From Bacteroidetes bacterium 43-93 (GTDB taxonomy: Bacteria > Bacteroidota > Bacteroidia > Chitinophagales > Chitinophagaceae), in assembly GCA_001897855.1 (NCBI GenBank), contig MKUO01000001.1:186001-250000 (forward strand): a stretch of DNA of 64,000 nucleotides. Reading direction: 5' to 3'. The first letter of the stretch is position 1; each line of letters starts with the position of its first letter. The notes below the pieces were generated by a model. The model saw nothing but the letters and a program-made list of their open reading frames with translations, was not told where the DNA came from and did no database searches. The position numbers were made by a program, and so were the translations under genes. Positions 1-9,478 of this stretch are shown here, piece by piece.

Positions 1-702
1 GCCATTTACCACGCGTAAGGCTTCCTCATCGCATCCGCCACCTATTCCTTTTACAACATGTGCATTACTAACGCTGCCGTCTTCATTTACCACAAATTGC
101 ACAATTACTTTACCCTCAATGCCCATATCACGTGCGCCTGCAGGATACTGCAAAGATTTAGAAAGATATTCAAACAGGTTCCCGCTAAACTCAGGTGGTA
201 CTTCGCTCCATGTCAGGGGCTTTTCAGGTTCTGTAACTGTGGTAGTGGTGCTTTTACCGGGTAGTGCTGTACTGGAAGTGCCGGCCGTGTTACCGGTTGT
301 AGTCTTGAGGCCAGATTCTGCATTACTAAGCTCTGCAACTGTTTTAGGTGCTTCTGTTACTTTAGCATCTTCTACAATTTTGGGTATTGGATTGGCAATC
401 GTCGGTCTGGCTGCAGGCGGAGGTATTACTTTAGGGAGCTCGATTTTTATTTTCGGTTGATCGATATGAACCTCTGTCAATTGGTGTTCTATATAACGTA
501 CATTCTGTGTTGGCGGGACGGGGCTTTTGCCGGTTAAAACAGCATACAAAGATAACAATCCTATTCCGCTAAAAACGATCATCAACGATTTTATAGCACG
601 CCTTTCATAATGTGTCCGTAATTCGTAGCTCCCATAGGCTTTGTTTCGGTTCTGGTAGACAATGTCAAGATAGTTGGTCTGAAAGAGTGTTTGCGCATCC
701 AT
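1..702 (-). CDS. tonB: TonB-family energy transducer, C-terminus cut by window edge
   Basis: Inner-membrane protein that couples the proton-driven ExbB/ExbD motor to outer-membrane receptors. Read from the ATG at 702 the frame stays open for 234 codons to base 1, so the end is missing. The N-terminus carries the NKAYGSYELR motif typical of Bacteroidota TonB proteins. One membrane segment follows (about residues 48-63), then a Pro/Thr/Ser-rich periplasmic linker. The TonB C-terminal fold begins near residue 185 with GKVIVQFVVNEDGSV and GCDEEALRVV. It lies 85 bases downstream of exbD on the same strand, which fits a joint role. No exbB gene is next to them. The call is firm; the substrate receptors cannot be told from sequence. 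Confidence 0.9.
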   Translation of the reverse strand, partial: MDAQTLFQTNYLDIVYQNRNKAYGSYELRTHYERRAIKSLMIVFSGIGLLSLYAVLTGKSPVPPTQNVRYIEHQLTEVHIDQPKIKIELPKVIPPPAARPTIANPIPKIVEDAKVTEAPKTVAELSNAESGLKTTTGNTAGTSSTALPGKSTTTTVTEPEKPLTWSEVPPEFSGNLFEYLSKSLQYPAGARDMGIEGKVIVQFVVNEDGSVSNAHVVKGIGGGCDEEALRVVNG

Positions 703-787
703 AAGAATTGGTTTACTAATAAGATGCACATCCTCCACTATTACATAATAACTATTGTAATTGTATTGTCAATAAAAAAAGCGATAC

Positions 788-1306
788 TCAATCCAGCTTT
801 TTCGCTTCTGCTTTTTCAACATCTGACAAATCTGCTATCGCATAGTAGGTGATGTCGTTAATAGCCATTTGGTCTAAGATAGTGACAAGGTTGGCATAGA
901 CAGAATTATCTCCCGGTTTTATGATCACATGGATTTTATGTGCTTCCTTAGAGAAGCTCGCGGGAAGTGTCTGCAGTGCCTGTTGCTTTTCCGTCAAGAG
1001 CTCTGATAGACGGTTCAATGGAGTAAGTTGCATATTGCTGGCTTTCATTGCTCCGGTGTAGTATATGGCATTATTGTTCTTCGTAAGTATTACTGTTACG
1101 GTGCTTGTGTCGGGAAAAGCGGTAGGGGTTGCTGTTGCTGTGTTGTCGGGCATGTTAATGTCCATAAGGTGAGATTGGCTAAGCGTGGTGGTAAAGATGA
1201 AAAAGGTAATGAGTATGAACCCAAGGTCCACCATCGGTGTTAGGTCAATACGGGGAGTGGGAGACTTTCTTTTGTCCTTGCTGTTTTTTACTTGAATATC
1301 TGCCAT
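788..1306 (-). CDS. exbD: ExbD/TolR-family biopolymer transport protein
   Basis: Proton-channel subunit of the ExbB/ExbD motor that energises TonB. The product has 172 residues. After a basic N-terminus comes TPRIDLTPMVDLGFILITFF, a single membrane helix with the conserved Asp of the family, followed by a periplasmic domain. I chose the ATG at 1306 (MADIQVKN), because the frame upstream to 1405 is low quality, runs into the trhO terminator and would add an unlikely 33 residues. The downstream neighbour is tonB. ExbB is absent from this cluster, so the motor stator must be encoded elsewhere. Confidence 0.88.
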   Translation of the reverse strand: MADIQVKNSKDKRKSPTPRIDLTPMVDLGFILITFFIFTTTLSQSHLMDINMPDNTATATPTAFPDTSTVTVILTKNNNAIYYTGAMKASNMQLTPLNRLSELLTEKQQALQTLPASFSKEAHKIHVIIKPGDNSVYANLVTILDQMAINDITYYAIADLSDVEKAEAKKLD

Positions 1307-1353
1307 AGTGCGTCTTTCTATTACAGACGCAGACTTTTCTGAATTCCATAAAA

Positions 1354-1374
1354 AAGCACCCTTATTGGGTGCTT
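1354..1374 (-). terminator. Terminator of trhO, overlapping its stop codon
   Basis: An 8-bp perfect stem (AAGCACCC / GGGTGCTT) with a 5-base loop is followed, on the minus strand, by a run of T. The TAA stop codon of trhO (1362-1364) lies in the loop, so the left arm is still coding sequence. Confidence 0.8.
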
Positions 1375-2438
1375 GTATTTTCAGTGCGTTCCTGTTTCCA
1401 TTCATTACGATGTTTTCGCAGAGGATGGTCCTTTGATTTATTAAAGATCATAGGCCCGTTTTCGCGTCCTGCACGTCGTGCTCTTTGCTCTTCTTCAGGC
1501 AGGTTCTTCTCCTCTTTACAACCTTCACTGCAACAGCCTTCCAGAGCAGATGCACATTCTTCGCATTGTATGAAGAGCAGGTGACAGCCATCGTTCTTGC
1601 AGTTAGTATGTGTATCGCATGGCTTGCCACAGGTATGGCATTGTGCGATGATATCGTTGGTAATACGTTCGCCAAGGCGTTCATCAAAAACAAAATTCTT
1701 ACCGATGAATTCAACCGGCAAACCCTGTTCTTTTGCTTTGCGTGTGTATTCTATAATACCACCCTCTACATGGAACACGTTCTTAAAACCGTTGTGCAGC
1801 ATGTAAGCGCTTGCTTTCTCGCAACGTATGCCGCCTGTGCAATACATAATGATGTTTTTGTCCTTATGCTCCTTCAGCATATCTGCCGCCATTGGCAATT
1901 GATCGCGGAATGTATCAGAAGGTACTTCTATTGCATTCTTAAAATGGCCCACTTCATATTCGTAGTGGTTGCGCATATCTATAATGATGGTGTCCGGTTT
2001 CTTCGATAGCTCGTTATAATCTGCTGCCTTTAAATAAACACCGGTCTTTGCAGGGTCGAAGTTGGGGTCGTCAATACCATCTGCTACTATCTTGGGGCGA
2101 ACCTTCATGCGCAATACCCAAAAAGATTTGCCATCGTCATCCACGGCAATGTTCATTCGTATGCCATTCAGCTCCGGTGCCGACTGGTATAGTGCATCCC
2201 TGAATGCTTCATAATTGCTTTCTGGTACACTTACCTGGCCATTGATACCCTCAGCGGCAATGTAGATACGTCCGAATACTTTCAGCTTTTCAAAAGCAAT
2301 GTAGAGATCGTCACGAAACTGCTGTGGTTCAGCAATGTTGAAATACTTGTAGAAGGAAACTGTTGTACGCGGTTCTGTTTCCGCGAGCATACGCTGTTTC
2401 AGTTCCTCGTTCGAAATGCGGTTGTGTAGCACTGGCAT
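1362..2438 (-). CDS. trhO: tRNA uridine-34 hydroxylase TrhO (rhodanese family)
   Basis: Oxygen-dependent enzyme that hydroxylates U34 of tRNAs on the way to 5-(carboxy)methoxyuridine; formerly YceA. The product has 358 residues. It has an N-terminal acylphosphatase-like domain, a rhodanese domain with the catalytic Cys in [11 protein letters not shown], and a C-terminal Cys-rich segment ([26 protein letters not shown]) that looks like metal binding and is common in this family. The ATG at 2438 gives the full family length. It ends in a terminator hairpin overlapping the stop. The product is cytoplasmic. The gene is divergent from the gene at 2526, with under 90 bases between the starts. Confidence 0.92.
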   Translation of the reverse strand: MPVLHNRISNEELKQRMLAETEPRTTVSFYKYFNIAEPQQFRDDLYIAFEKLKVFGRIYIAAEGINGQVSVPESNYEAFRDALYQSAPELNGIRMNIAVDDDGKSFWVLRMKVRPKIVADGIDDPNFDPAKTGVYLKAADYNELSKKPDTIIIDMRNHYEYEVGHFKNAIEVPSDTFRDQLPMAADMLKEHKDKNIIMYCTGGIRCEKASAYMLHNGFKNVFHVEGGIIEYTRKAKEQGLPVEFIGKNFVFDERLGERITNDIIAQCHTCGKPCDTHTNCKNDGCHLLFIQCEECASALEGCCSEGCKEEKNLPEEEQRARRAGRENGPMIFNKSKDHPLRKHRNEWKQERTENTSTQ

Positions 2439-2525
2439 GGTGTACCTTCCTTTTCTTTTTTGAGGTTATTAAAAAATGATTGCAAATTTAAGATAATTTG
2501 TAAGATCAAACTGTATTTTCATGCT

Positions 2526-2987
2526 GTGAAACCACTATTTACACTGATTTTTATCATGTTTTGCCTGTTTGCGAATGCCCAGCCACAGCAAGTGGAAGCC
2601 CGGTTTTTGCAAGACTACTACTACCTGGGCAATGGGATGGACCTGAAATCGGAGGTGAACTATTTTGTTATTGCCAACAGAAAGGAGTTCAAAAAGCTTT
2701 TTGGTGTTACCCATCGTCCTGATACGCCGGATTTCAGTAAGGAAATAATGCTGGCGATCATTATGAAACAAACCAAATGGAACGCATCTGTAAATATGAA
2801 TAAGATTTGCATGAAAGCGGGCGGCTTTATAGAGGTTTATTGCGACCTGGATGAAGGCCGACATCAGCTTACCTATAAAACGTACCCGTTAAAGGTTTGT
2901 ATCATTCCCCGATATCCATCTGTAACGAAGATCAACTTTTACAATAACTGGAAGATGCGCTTGCTGGCATCTGTACCGGTCAAATAG
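2526..2987 (+). CDS. Secreted protein of unknown function, paralogue of its downstream neighbour
   Basis: Not a family I recognise. Starting at the GTG at 2526 gives 153 residues with a clean signal peptide (VKPLFTLIFIMFCLFANAQ, cleavage after AQ). The frame is open further upstream to a TTG at 2460, but that would put a charged stretch before the signal. The mature part is basic. It shares with the N-terminal domain of the next gene a pattern of a tyrosine- and glycine-containing start, NYFVIANRKEFKKLFG against NYWYIDEPADFDSLVG, then RPDxPDF against RPDF, and a final TKINFYNN against TRIGFYDD. The two genes are in tandem with 52 bases between them and probably arose by duplication. The start codon is uncertain. 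Confidence 0.65.
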   Translation: MKPLFTLIFIMFCLFANAQPQQVEARFLQDYYYLGNGMDLKSEVNYFVIANRKEFKKLFGVTHRPDTPDFSKEIMLAIIMKQTKWNASVNMNKICMKAGGFIEVYCDLDEGRHQLTYKTYPLKVCIIPRYPSVTKINFYNNWKMRLLASVPVK

Positions 2988-3039
2988 CTTTTACGTTCTG
3001 CTATATTTTATTACTTTTAAAACTCGCTAATCATAGTAT

Positions 3040-4212
3040 ATGAAGAAAGTATTGGTATTGGCCATATTGGCCTTGTCTTATAACCCGGAAGCAAACGCCC
3101 AGTCAAAAAGGGTTGAATTCAAAACGCTGGATGGCTACACGATCAGGCCAAATGTGGAAGTAGGTAAAGGTCTTAACTATTGGTATATAGATGAGCCCGC
3201 TGATTTTGATAGTCTTGTTGGTATTGCAGAAGGCGCACATCCTAAAAGGCCTGATTTCAATACCCAATACGTTTTTGTGATCGCTTCTCCCGAAACAAGG
3301 ATGGAAACCTATCTCAACTTTAAGAAAATGGAGATAGTTGATGAGAAAGACTTCCGTGTCTATCCTGTGATGATGGCGAACAATAATAAACTGAATTATA
3401 CATTTAAACCTGTATTGGTAGCTACAGCCCCTAAAAATGCTTTCGTTACCCGCATTGGTTTTTATGATGATAATGATAAAGAACAGAAGAAATACCTGCT
3501 GGATAAAATAAGTAAGGAAAAACAGGAGGCAGCCGAAAAAGCGCAGAAACAAATGGAGAAGGAAAGGGAGCGTCAGGAAGCGGCCAAGCAGGAGGCCGCT
3601 GCTGAAAAAGCAAGACTGGCACAGAAAGAAAAAGATGAGGAAGCAAAAAGGCTGGCTAAAGAAGAAAAGGAGAAGCAAAAGATAGCGGAAGAAAAAGCAC
3701 GTGAAGAGCAGCGCCAGGCAGAGATAGAAGCTAAACGCCGGCATGAACAACAACTTGCAGCTAAAAGAGCCGCGGAAGAAAAAGCAGAAGCTGATCGTAT
3801 AGCAAAAGAGGAAGAAGCGCAACGCCTGAAAGATGAGCAGGAAGAAAAGGCACGTATTGCAGAACGTAAAAAGGAGAAAGCAGAGCGGCTGAAAATGCAG
3901 CGTGAAGAAGAAGCACGCCAGGCAGAAGAAGAGAAGAAACAAGCTGCTGCCGAAAAAGCACGCGAAGAAAAGATAGTCAAAGAAGAGGCTGCTATGAGGC
4001 TACGCCGGGAGCAGGCTGATAAAGACCGAGAAAAAGCTCGTAAGCGTGAGGAAGAGCGCATAGCCCGCGAAGAAGCTGCAGAGCGCAGGGAGCAGGAAGA
4101 AATGGAGCGTGAGCGTCTTGCAGAAAAAAAGCAAAAAGAGGAAGAACGTGCCAAACGCAAAGCTGAAAGAAAAGCCCGCAGGGAAGCTGCATACGATGAT
4201 TACGAAGATTAA
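3040..4212 (+). CDS. Secreted protein with small N-terminal domain and very long charged helix
   Basis: Function unknown. The product has 390 residues. A signal peptide (residues 1-21, ending NAQ) is followed by a globular domain to about residue 150 that resembles the whole product of the preceding gene. From about residue 155 to 385 the chain is almost only Glu, Lys, Arg, Ala and Gln, with repeated blocks such as AEEKAREEQRQAEIEAKRR. This is typical of a long coiled coil or single stable alpha helix. The C-terminus is YDDYED. It could act as a periplasmic spacer or scaffold; that is inference. It ends directly against the convergent gene at 4213 with no spacer and no hairpin. Confidence 0.7.
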   Translation: MKKVLVLAILALSYNPEANAQSKRVEFKTLDGYTIRPNVEVGKGLNYWYIDEPADFDSLVGIAEGAHPKRPDFNTQYVFVIASPETRMETYLNFKKMEIVDEKDFRVYPVMMANNNKLNYTFKPVLVATAPKNAFVTRIGFYDDNDKEQKKYLLDKISKEKQEAAEKAQKQMEKERERQEAAKQEAAAEKARLAQKEKDEEAKRLAKEEKEKQKIAEEKAREEQRQAEIEAKRRHEQQLAAKRAAEEKAEADRIAKEEEAQRLKDEQEEKARIAERKKEKAERLKMQREEEARQAEEEKKQAAAEKAREEKIVKEEAAMRLRREQADKDREKARKREEERIAREEAAERREQEEMERERLAEKKQKEEERAKRKAERKARREAAYDDYED

Positions 4213-4728
4213 TTAGCTCATTAGCACACTAACAAATTGATTGTGGAATGTGCTGATCATAAGTAATGGAATAGATCTCACGATTCCAAAGAAACCTAAT
4301 CCAATTAGGGGGACTAAAAAAATATTAAGATTGCCATGTGTTTTGTCTGGTGATATTAGTCCTGCAATAAAAAGAACAATCGTCACTATTGCCATTATTC
4401 CCGTTACTATTGTCATGATTCCCAATTTTGGGCTGTCCACATAATATGTGATGGAAATATTAATGCCTTGGGCGGCTGATGTTATATTTCCTTCCCCGGT
4501 GATATAGGATTCTTGGCTACCCCCACGCCCCGTTAACGACTTTTCTATGTTAAAACGTGGTTCGTCTTTTGTTCCTAAATACGATATGGAGTAAAAGTCA
4601 AAATAGTTGTCTGTTGTGTTTTCAATATTGCCCCAATAAGACATTAGTTTTCGGTCAAACTCCTCTTGGGTAAAATCACAGCTAATTATATAGCTCTTAG
4701 ATGGAATTATTGAAAACTGCACAGACAA
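4213..4728 (-). CDS. Hypothetical membrane protein, two helices
   Basis: The product has 171 residues. The first hundred are soluble and rich in Ser, Tyr and Asn. Then come two hydrophobic segments, about residues 103-124 (MTIVTGIMAIVTIVLFIAG) and 133-155 (FLVPLIGLGFFGIV). No family recognised. The first possible start, TTG at 4728, follows immediately after the stop codon of the PspC gene, so translation is probably coupled; a GTG two codons on is an alternative. It runs convergently with the coiled-coil gene and their stop codons abut at 4212/4213. Base composition looks AT-richer than in the neighbouring housekeeping genes. Confidence 0.6.
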   Translation of the reverse strand: MSVQFSIIPSKSYIISCDFTQEEFDRKLMSYWGNIENTTDNYFDFYSISYLGTKDEPRFNIEKSLTGRGGSQESYITGEGNITSAAQGINISITYYVDSPKLGIMTIVTGIMAIVTIVLFIAGLISPDKTHGNLNIFLVPLIGLGFFGIVRSIPLLMISTFHNQFVSVLMS

Positions 4729-4959
4729 TTACAGCCATTTAACCGGATTTCTCCTGCGCATCAGGATGTAGTTCTTCATATTGATCCAGAAGGCCAGCAC
4801 CATATAAACGATCAAAGGGGAACCCAGCGTAAGAAAAGAAATATAAATGAACCATAGGCGTATGCGACTTGTAGCTACGCCTATTTTTTCGCCTATCGCA
4901 GTACAAACGCCGAAGGCCTTCCATTCAATAAAATTCTTTATGCTATACAGCGGTTTCAT
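4729..4959 (-). CDS. PspC-domain membrane protein
   Basis: A small protein of 76 residues made almost entirely of a PspC domain: GVCTAIGEKIGVATSRIRL, then a hydrophobic helix (LWFIYISFLTLGSPLIVYMV) and a short basic tail. PspC proteins sit in the inner membrane. In proteobacteria they take part in the phage-shock response; in Bacteroidota stand-alone versions are common and their role is unclear. It is the first gene of a two-gene unit with the membrane protein at 4213. Its stop codon is directly followed by the partner's start. Confidence 0.82.
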   Translation of the reverse strand: MKPLYSIKNFIEWKAFGVCTAIGEKIGVATSRIRLWFIYISFLTLGSPLIVYMVLAFWINMKNYILMRRRNPVKWL

Positions 4960-5040
4960 GTGTAGTAAAAATACTAAAAAAACAAGTTTGTATGGCCTCC
5001 GTTCGTTAGGTGTTTGTAAACTTTATAGTTTTACTAACGC

Positions 5041-5703
5041 ATGCAGAACGTCACATACATAAACATCCATACTCATAATACTAAAACTATGCCTTCGGTA
5101 TTATCTGTTCAGAGTTTGTATCAAAACTTCGGGCAGGTGGGGAATGACACGATCTGCTCCATTGGATTGCATCCCTGGCACATTAGTAATGATACTTTTG
5201 ACGCACAATTTCGGGAATTAGAGCAGGTGGCAAATGCAGATAATGTCATAGCAGTAGGTGAGTGTGGATTAGATAAAATATGCGATACAGATTGGGACCT
5301 GCAATTACTGGCTTTTGGTAAACAAATACAGCTCGCTAAAGAGCTATCTAAGCCCCTGGTGATCCACTGTGTAAGGGCGTATGAAGAAGTGCTTGGCTTG
5401 CTGAGGAATAGTGCAGTGAACGTACCGGTGATCTTTCATGGCTTTAATAAAAAATGGCAGCTGGCAGAGCAAATCCTGAAACAAGGTTATTATCTGTCGT
5501 TTGGTACGGCGATATTGAAGGAAGATGCAGGCGCGAGAGATGCATTAAGTAAAGTGCCGGCCGATAAATTTTTCCTGGAAACAGACGATAGCGGAGCAAG
5601 CATAATAGATTTATACAATGCGGCTGCTTCGATAAGGAAAACTCCGCCGGATGCACTTATTTTGCAGCTTCGCAAAAATTTTGAAACTGTTTTTAAGAGA
5701 TGA
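5041..5703 (+). CDS. TatD-family metal-dependent hydrolase
   Basis: A TIM-barrel metallohydrolase of the TatD family, whose members act as 3' exonucleases or deoxyribonucleases. At 220 residues it is shorter than the usual ~260, but all metal-site motifs are present: NIHTHN near the start, GLHPW, GECGLD with the metal-bridging Glu, VIHCVRAYEE, FHGF and LETDDSG near the end. The start ATG at 5041 places the HTH motif at residue 10, as expected. It overlaps the next gene in an ATGA junction, so the two are co-translated. The shortened size suggests one loop or helix missing compared with E. coli TatD. Confidence 0.85.
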   Translation: MQNVTYINIHTHNTKTMPSVLSVQSLYQNFGQVGNDTICSIGLHPWHISNDTFDAQFRELEQVANADNVIAVGECGLDKICDTDWDLQLLAFGKQIQLAKELSKPLVIHCVRAYEEVLGLLRNSAVNVPVIFHGFNKKWQLAEQILKQGYYLSFGTAILKEDAGARDALSKVPADKFFLETDDSGASIIDLYNAAASIRKTPPDALILQLRKNFETVFKR

Positions 5704-6425
5704 AGGACACAGCCTGGCTATCGCGTACAGAGTTGTTGATAGGCAAAGAGAAATTACAAAAACTGCATAACGCGCATGTATTAGTAGTAGGTATGGGTGG
5801 GGTAGGATCGTTTGCCGCTGAGTTTATATGTCGCTCTGGTATTGGCGAGATGACCATTGTAGATGGTGATGTGGTAGATCCCAGCAATCGTAACAGGCAA
5901 TTGCCTGCATTAGCTACAACGCATGGACAGCATAAGGCAGATATCATGGCAGAGCGTTTACTGGCCATCAACCCGGAATTGAAACTGCATAGCATCAAGG
6001 AATTCATTACACCCGAAAAAGTGGAAGATGTGTTATCCTCTGCCCGGTTCGACTATGTTATAGATGCTATAGATAGTATTACCCCTAAGCTTACATTTAT
6101 TAAAGCGGCGAAGGCAAAAGGTTTTCGAATGGTAAGCTCTATGGGCGCAGGCGGTAAGCTCGATCCAACACAGTTACAGGTGGTAGATATATCTAAAACT
6201 TATAATTGCCCCTTCGCGCAGCAGGTTCGTAAGAAACTGAAAGAAGAGAAAATATATAAAGGCATTAAAGTTGTATTCTCGCCGGAAGAGCCAGTCAAAG
6301 AATCGCTGATGCTGACGGATGGCAGCAATTTCAAAAAATCAGCATACGGAACTATGTCTTACCTGCCTGCAATATTTGGTGCTTGTGTAGCATCTGTAGC
6401 CATACGCGACCTGATGGAAGATTAA
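5700..6425 (+). CDS. tcdA: tRNA threonylcarbamoyladenosine dehydratase TcdA
   Basis: E1-like (ThiF/MoeB fold) enzyme that cyclises t6A37 in tRNA to ct6A using ATP. The product has 241 residues. The nucleotide-binding loop VVGMGGVGSFAAE is near residues 28-40, followed by IVDGDVVDPSNRNRQ with the conserved Asp and Arg. DAIDSITPK and MVSSMGAGGKLDPT follow in the middle, and NCPFAQQVRKKLK is typical of TcdA rather than ThiF or MoeB. The start overlaps the stop of the TatD gene (ATGA). A bidirectional terminator follows. Confidence 0.88.
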   Translation: MKDTAWLSRTELLIGKEKLQKLHNAHVLVVGMGGVGSFAAEFICRSGIGEMTIVDGDVVDPSNRNRQLPALATTHGQHKADIMAERLLAINPELKLHSIKEFITPEKVEDVLSSARFDYVIDAIDSITPKLTFIKAAKAKGFRMVSSMGAGGKLDPTQLQVVDISKTYNCPFAQQVRKKLKEEKIYKGIKVVFSPEEPVKESLMLTDGSNFKKSAYGTMSYLPAIFGACVASVAIRDLMED

Positions 6426-6447
6426 TTCCTGATAGCAATATAAAAGC

Positions 6448-6472
6448 AAAGGCCACCGTTAAGGTGGCCTTT
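6448..6472. terminator. Bidirectional terminator between tcdA and aconitase
   Basis: A 10-bp stem AAAGGCCACC / GGTGGCCTTT with loop GTTAA, flanked by A-rich and T-rich sequence. It lies between two convergent genes and can serve both. Confidence 0.8.
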
Positions 6473-6493
6473 TACTATTTTAAGTATTGTAAT

Positions 6494-8761
6494 CTATTTA
6501 GTAGAAAACTCAGAGCGTATCACATTCAGTGCACCACCGGCTTTAAACCATTCGATCTGTTGCTCGTTGTACGTATGGTTCAACGTGATTTCGTCGGTAG
6601 TACCATTTGCATGATGCAGTACCATGGTCAATGGTTTGCCTTCAGCAAATGTCGTCAGGCCAATGATATCCATGGTATCATCTTCCTGTACCTTATTGTA
6701 GTCATCCTTATCGGCAAATGTAAGTGCCAGCATACCTTGCTTTTTCAGGTTGGTTTCGTGGATACGGGCAAAGCTCTTTACTACGATAGCACGTACACCC
6801 AGGTGGCGTGGTTCCATTGCTGCGTGCTCACGAGAGCTGCCTTCGCCGTAGTTTTCGTCGCCAACTACTACGCTGCCAATGCCTGCTGCTTTGTAAGCGC
6901 GTGCAGTAGCAGGTACTTCGCCATATTCACCTGTAAGCAGGTTCTTTACCTTATTAGTCTCCATGTTGAAGGCATTTACTGCGCCTATCAGCATGTTGTT
7001 AGAGATGTTATCCAGGTGGCCGCGGTATTTCAACCATGGGCCTGCCATTGAGATGTGGTCAGTAGTACATTTACCAAACGCTTTGATCAGCAGTCTCAGG
7101 CCGTGCAGTGAGGTGCCTTCCCATGGGGTAAATGGCTCCAGCAATTGCAGGCGGCTGCTTGTAGGGTTTACGATCACCTCTACTTTGCTGCCATCAGCAG
7201 CAGGAGCCTGGTAACCGGCATCATCTACTGCAAATCCTTTAGCGGGTAGTTCAAAACCTTTAGGTTCTGCAAGCATTACCTCTTCGCCTTTCTCATTCAC
7301 CAGCTTATCTTTCAGCGGGTTGAAGGACAGGCTGCCTGCAATGGCAAATGCAGTCACTATTTCAGGGGAAGCAACAAATGCGTGTGTAGATGCAAGGCCG
7401 TCGTTACGCTTAGCAAAGTTGCGGTTGAAGGAAGTAACGATCGTATTCTTACGGGTAGGATCATCAATGTGGCGAGCCCATTGTCCGATACAAGGCCCGC
7501 AGGCGTTAGCCAGTACAATACCACCCATTTGGTCGAATGTCTTCAGGAAACCATCACGATCGATGGTAAAACGAACCATTTCAGAACCAGGAGTGATGGT
7601 AAATTCACTCTTAGCTTTCAAACCCTTGCTCATAGCATCTGTTGCGATAGATGCAGAGCGGGAGATGTCTTCGTAAGATGAGTTGGTACAAGAACCTATC
7701 AGGGCTACTTCTACCGCGTCAGGCCATCCGTTTGCTTTTACAGCTTCCGCCATTTGGCTGATCGGGGTAGCCAGGTCCGGAGTGAATGGGCCGTTCACGT
7801 ATGGTTCCAGTTCATCCAGGTTTATTTCAATCAGTTGATCGTAGTATTTAGCAGGGTCTGCATATACCTCAGCATCCGGGCGCAGATGATCTTTTACTTT
7901 ATCAGCAAGAGCAGCGATATCCGCACGGCTGGTGCCACGCAGGTAATCCGCCATTTTCTCGTCATAAGCAAACAGTGAGCATGTAGCGCCTATTTCAGCA
8001 CCCATGTTACAGATAGTTGCTTTACCGGTAGCGCTGAAGCTATCGGCACCTTCACCAAAATATTCGACAATCGCACCGGTACCACCTTTTACAGTAAGGA
8101 TACCTGCTACCTTCAGAATAATATCTTTTGCAGAAGCCCAGCCATTCAGTTTACCTGTCAGCTTCACGCCTATCAGTTTAGGCATTTTCAGTTCCCATGG
8201 CAGGCCGGCCATTACGTCTACGGCATCAGCACCACCAACGCCAATAGCTATCATACCAAGGCCGCCGGCATTAGGTGTATGGCTATCGGTACCTATCATC
8301 ATACCACCGGGGAACGCGTAGTTCTCAAGCACTACCTGGTGAATGATACCCGCACCCGGTTTCCAGAAACCGATGCCGTATTTGTTAGATATAGAAGCAA
8401 GGAAGTCATACACTTCTTTGTTCACATCATTTGCAGCCGCCAGATCTTCTTTAGCGCCTACTTTAGCTTGTATCAGGTGATCGCAGTGTACAGAACTTGG
8501 TACTGCTACCTTATCGCGGCCGCAGGTCATGAACTGCAACAATGCCATTTGCGCCGTTGCATCCTGCATAGCCACACGGTCAGGTGCGAAGTTTACATAA
8601 TCTTTACCACGTACATACGGCTCAGTTGTTGGCTGAAATGTATGCGCGTACAATATTTTTTCTGCAAATGTTAGCGGACGGCCAATAAGCTGGCGTGCTA
8701 TTGCAATTTTTCCGGGAAGTTCGCTATATACTTTCTGGATAAGATCAAGATCAAATGCCAT
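6494..8761 (-). CDS. acn: Aconitate hydratase
   Basis: TCA-cycle enzyme that isomerises citrate to isocitrate through cis-aconitate with a [4Fe-4S] cluster. The product has 755 residues, the length of the mitochondrial-type aconitase rather than the longer AcnA or AcnB of E. coli. Visible motifs are [38 protein letters not shown] (first cluster Cys), [11 protein letters not shown] (the other two Cys), FAKRNDG, and [20 protein letters not shown] in the swivel domain. Start ATG at 8761. It is a single gene, convergent with tcdA; no TCA neighbour is next to it. Confidence 0.95.
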   Translation of the reverse strand: MAFDLDLIQKVYSELPGKIAIARQLIGRPLTFAEKILYAHTFQPTTEPYVRGKDYVNFAPDRVAMQDATAQMALLQFMTCGRDKVAVPSSVHCDHLIQAKVGAKEDLAAANDVNKEVYDFLASISNKYGIGFWKPGAGIIHQVVLENYAFPGGMMIGTDSHTPNAGGLGMIAIGVGGADAVDVMAGLPWELKMPKLIGVKLTGKLNGWASAKDIILKVAGILTVKGGTGAIVEYFGEGADSFSATGKATICNMGAEIGATCSLFAYDEKMADYLRGTSRADIAALADKVKDHLRPDAEVYADPAKYYDQLIEINLDELEPYVNGPFTPDLATPISQMAEAVKANGWPDAVEVALIGSCTNSSYEDISRSASIATDAMSKGLKAKSEFTITPGSEMVRFTIDRDGFLKTFDQMGGIVLANACGPCIGQWARHIDDPTRKNTIVTSFNRNFAKRNDGLASTHAFVASPEIVTAFAIAGSLSFNPLKDKLVNEKGEEVMLAEPKGFELPAKGFAVDDAGYQAPAADGSKVEVIVNPTSSRLQLLEPFTPWEGTSLHGLRLLIKAFGKCTTDHISMAGPWLKYRGHLDNISNNMLIGAVNAFNMETNKVKNLLTGEYGEVPATARAYKAAGIGSVVVGDENYGEGSSREHAAMEPRHLGVRAIVVKSFARIHETNLKKQGMLALTFADKDDYNKVQEDDTMDIIGLTTFAEGKPLTMVLHHANGTTDEITLNHTYNEQQIEWFKAGGALNVIRSEFSTK

Positions 8762-8949
8762 TATTCGGGAAATTTAAATGGTTTAAACTTTAAAAAGACG
8801 TCGCGAAGTTACCGAAAACGAAAGAAAATTGAAAATGAAAACATATATAATTCACTGCTTTTAGCAGAGTATTTACATCTGCGTTTAATATTTACGTGTA
8901 TACATATGGGTGTTTTACTGATAAAACTGGCTCTATGGCTTGTTGCGCG

Positions 8950-8957
8950 TATATTTG
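8950..8957 (+). promoter_or_regulatory. Probable -7 promoter element
   Basis: TATATTTG matches the Bacteroidota -7 consensus TAnnTTTG and lies 13 bases before the ATG at 8971. No clear TTTG is seen at the -33 position. Confidence 0.4.
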
Positions 8958-8970
8958 CATAACAAAATAT

Positions 8971-9411
8971 ATGAAACACAAGTTATTTCTTGCGCTGGCC
9001 CTGGCCTTTTTACCCTGCGTTTCTTACGCGCAGCAAAAAACACACGCGCATCAATCAACAGCACTTTGCTTCCCATTAATCAGGGACCGCCAATACAATG
9101 TATTTGACTACATCATACCGCTTGATAATCAAAAGGTGATCAGCAGGTATAAGCCGTATTTCGATAAGTATGGCCTTAAATTCAGTGGCTATGTTTGGGA
9201 AGTTGTATTGCGCGATATGTTGGCAGATACAGATCCTTCATTAAAGAATTATGTTTCGCTCAGGAGCGAAGCAAACAGGGTATTGATACGTGCCAATACT
9301 ACAAGAGCCAGGCAGGAGTTTAGAGAATATTTCTGCAAGGTTTTATCTAACATGGTAACTTTTAATGACTACATCAGGAAGGTAGATAAATCAAAGGTTC
9401 CTAATTATTAG
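8971..9411 (+). CDS. Secreted protein of unknown function
   Basis: The product has 146 residues counted from the ATG at 8971. This start gives a textbook signal peptide (MKHKLFLALALAFLPCVSYAQQ); the frame is open upstream to 8896, but that extension lacks signal character. The mature protein is basic with a mixed helical look (EANRVLIRANTTRARQEF, YFCKVLSNMV). I recognise no family. It stands alone between divergent aconitase and convergent gdhA, with its own probable promoter and a strong hairpin after the stop. Confidence 0.7.
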   Translation: MKHKLFLALALAFLPCVSYAQQKTHAHQSTALCFPLIRDRQYNVFDYIIPLDNQKVISRYKPYFDKYGLKFSGYVWEVVLRDMLADTDPSLKNYVSLRSEANRVLIRANTTRARQEFREYFCKVLSNMVTFNDYIRKVDKSKVPNY

Positions 9412-9430
9412 TAATCATTCCAATAAAACA

Positions 9431-9456
9431 AAAATGGCTGCAATTGCAGCCATTTT
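9431..9456. terminator. Bidirectional terminator
   Basis: A perfect 26-base inverted repeat (AAAATGGCTGCAA / TTGCAGCCATTTT) followed by further T residues, between the convergent genes at 8971 and 9479. Confidence 0.82.
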
Positions 9457-9478
9457 TTATTCAGATTGTTTAATACTA

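Noticed and set aside
58-460. Plus-strand frames near the left edge
   Set aside because: They lie opposite the TonB reading frame, whose motifs are clear.
3103-4192. Long minus-strand frames opposite the coiled-coil gene
   Set aside because: They are produced by the biased GAA/AAG/GCA codons of the coding strand, giving Ser/Phe/Leu-rich translations without a real start or family.
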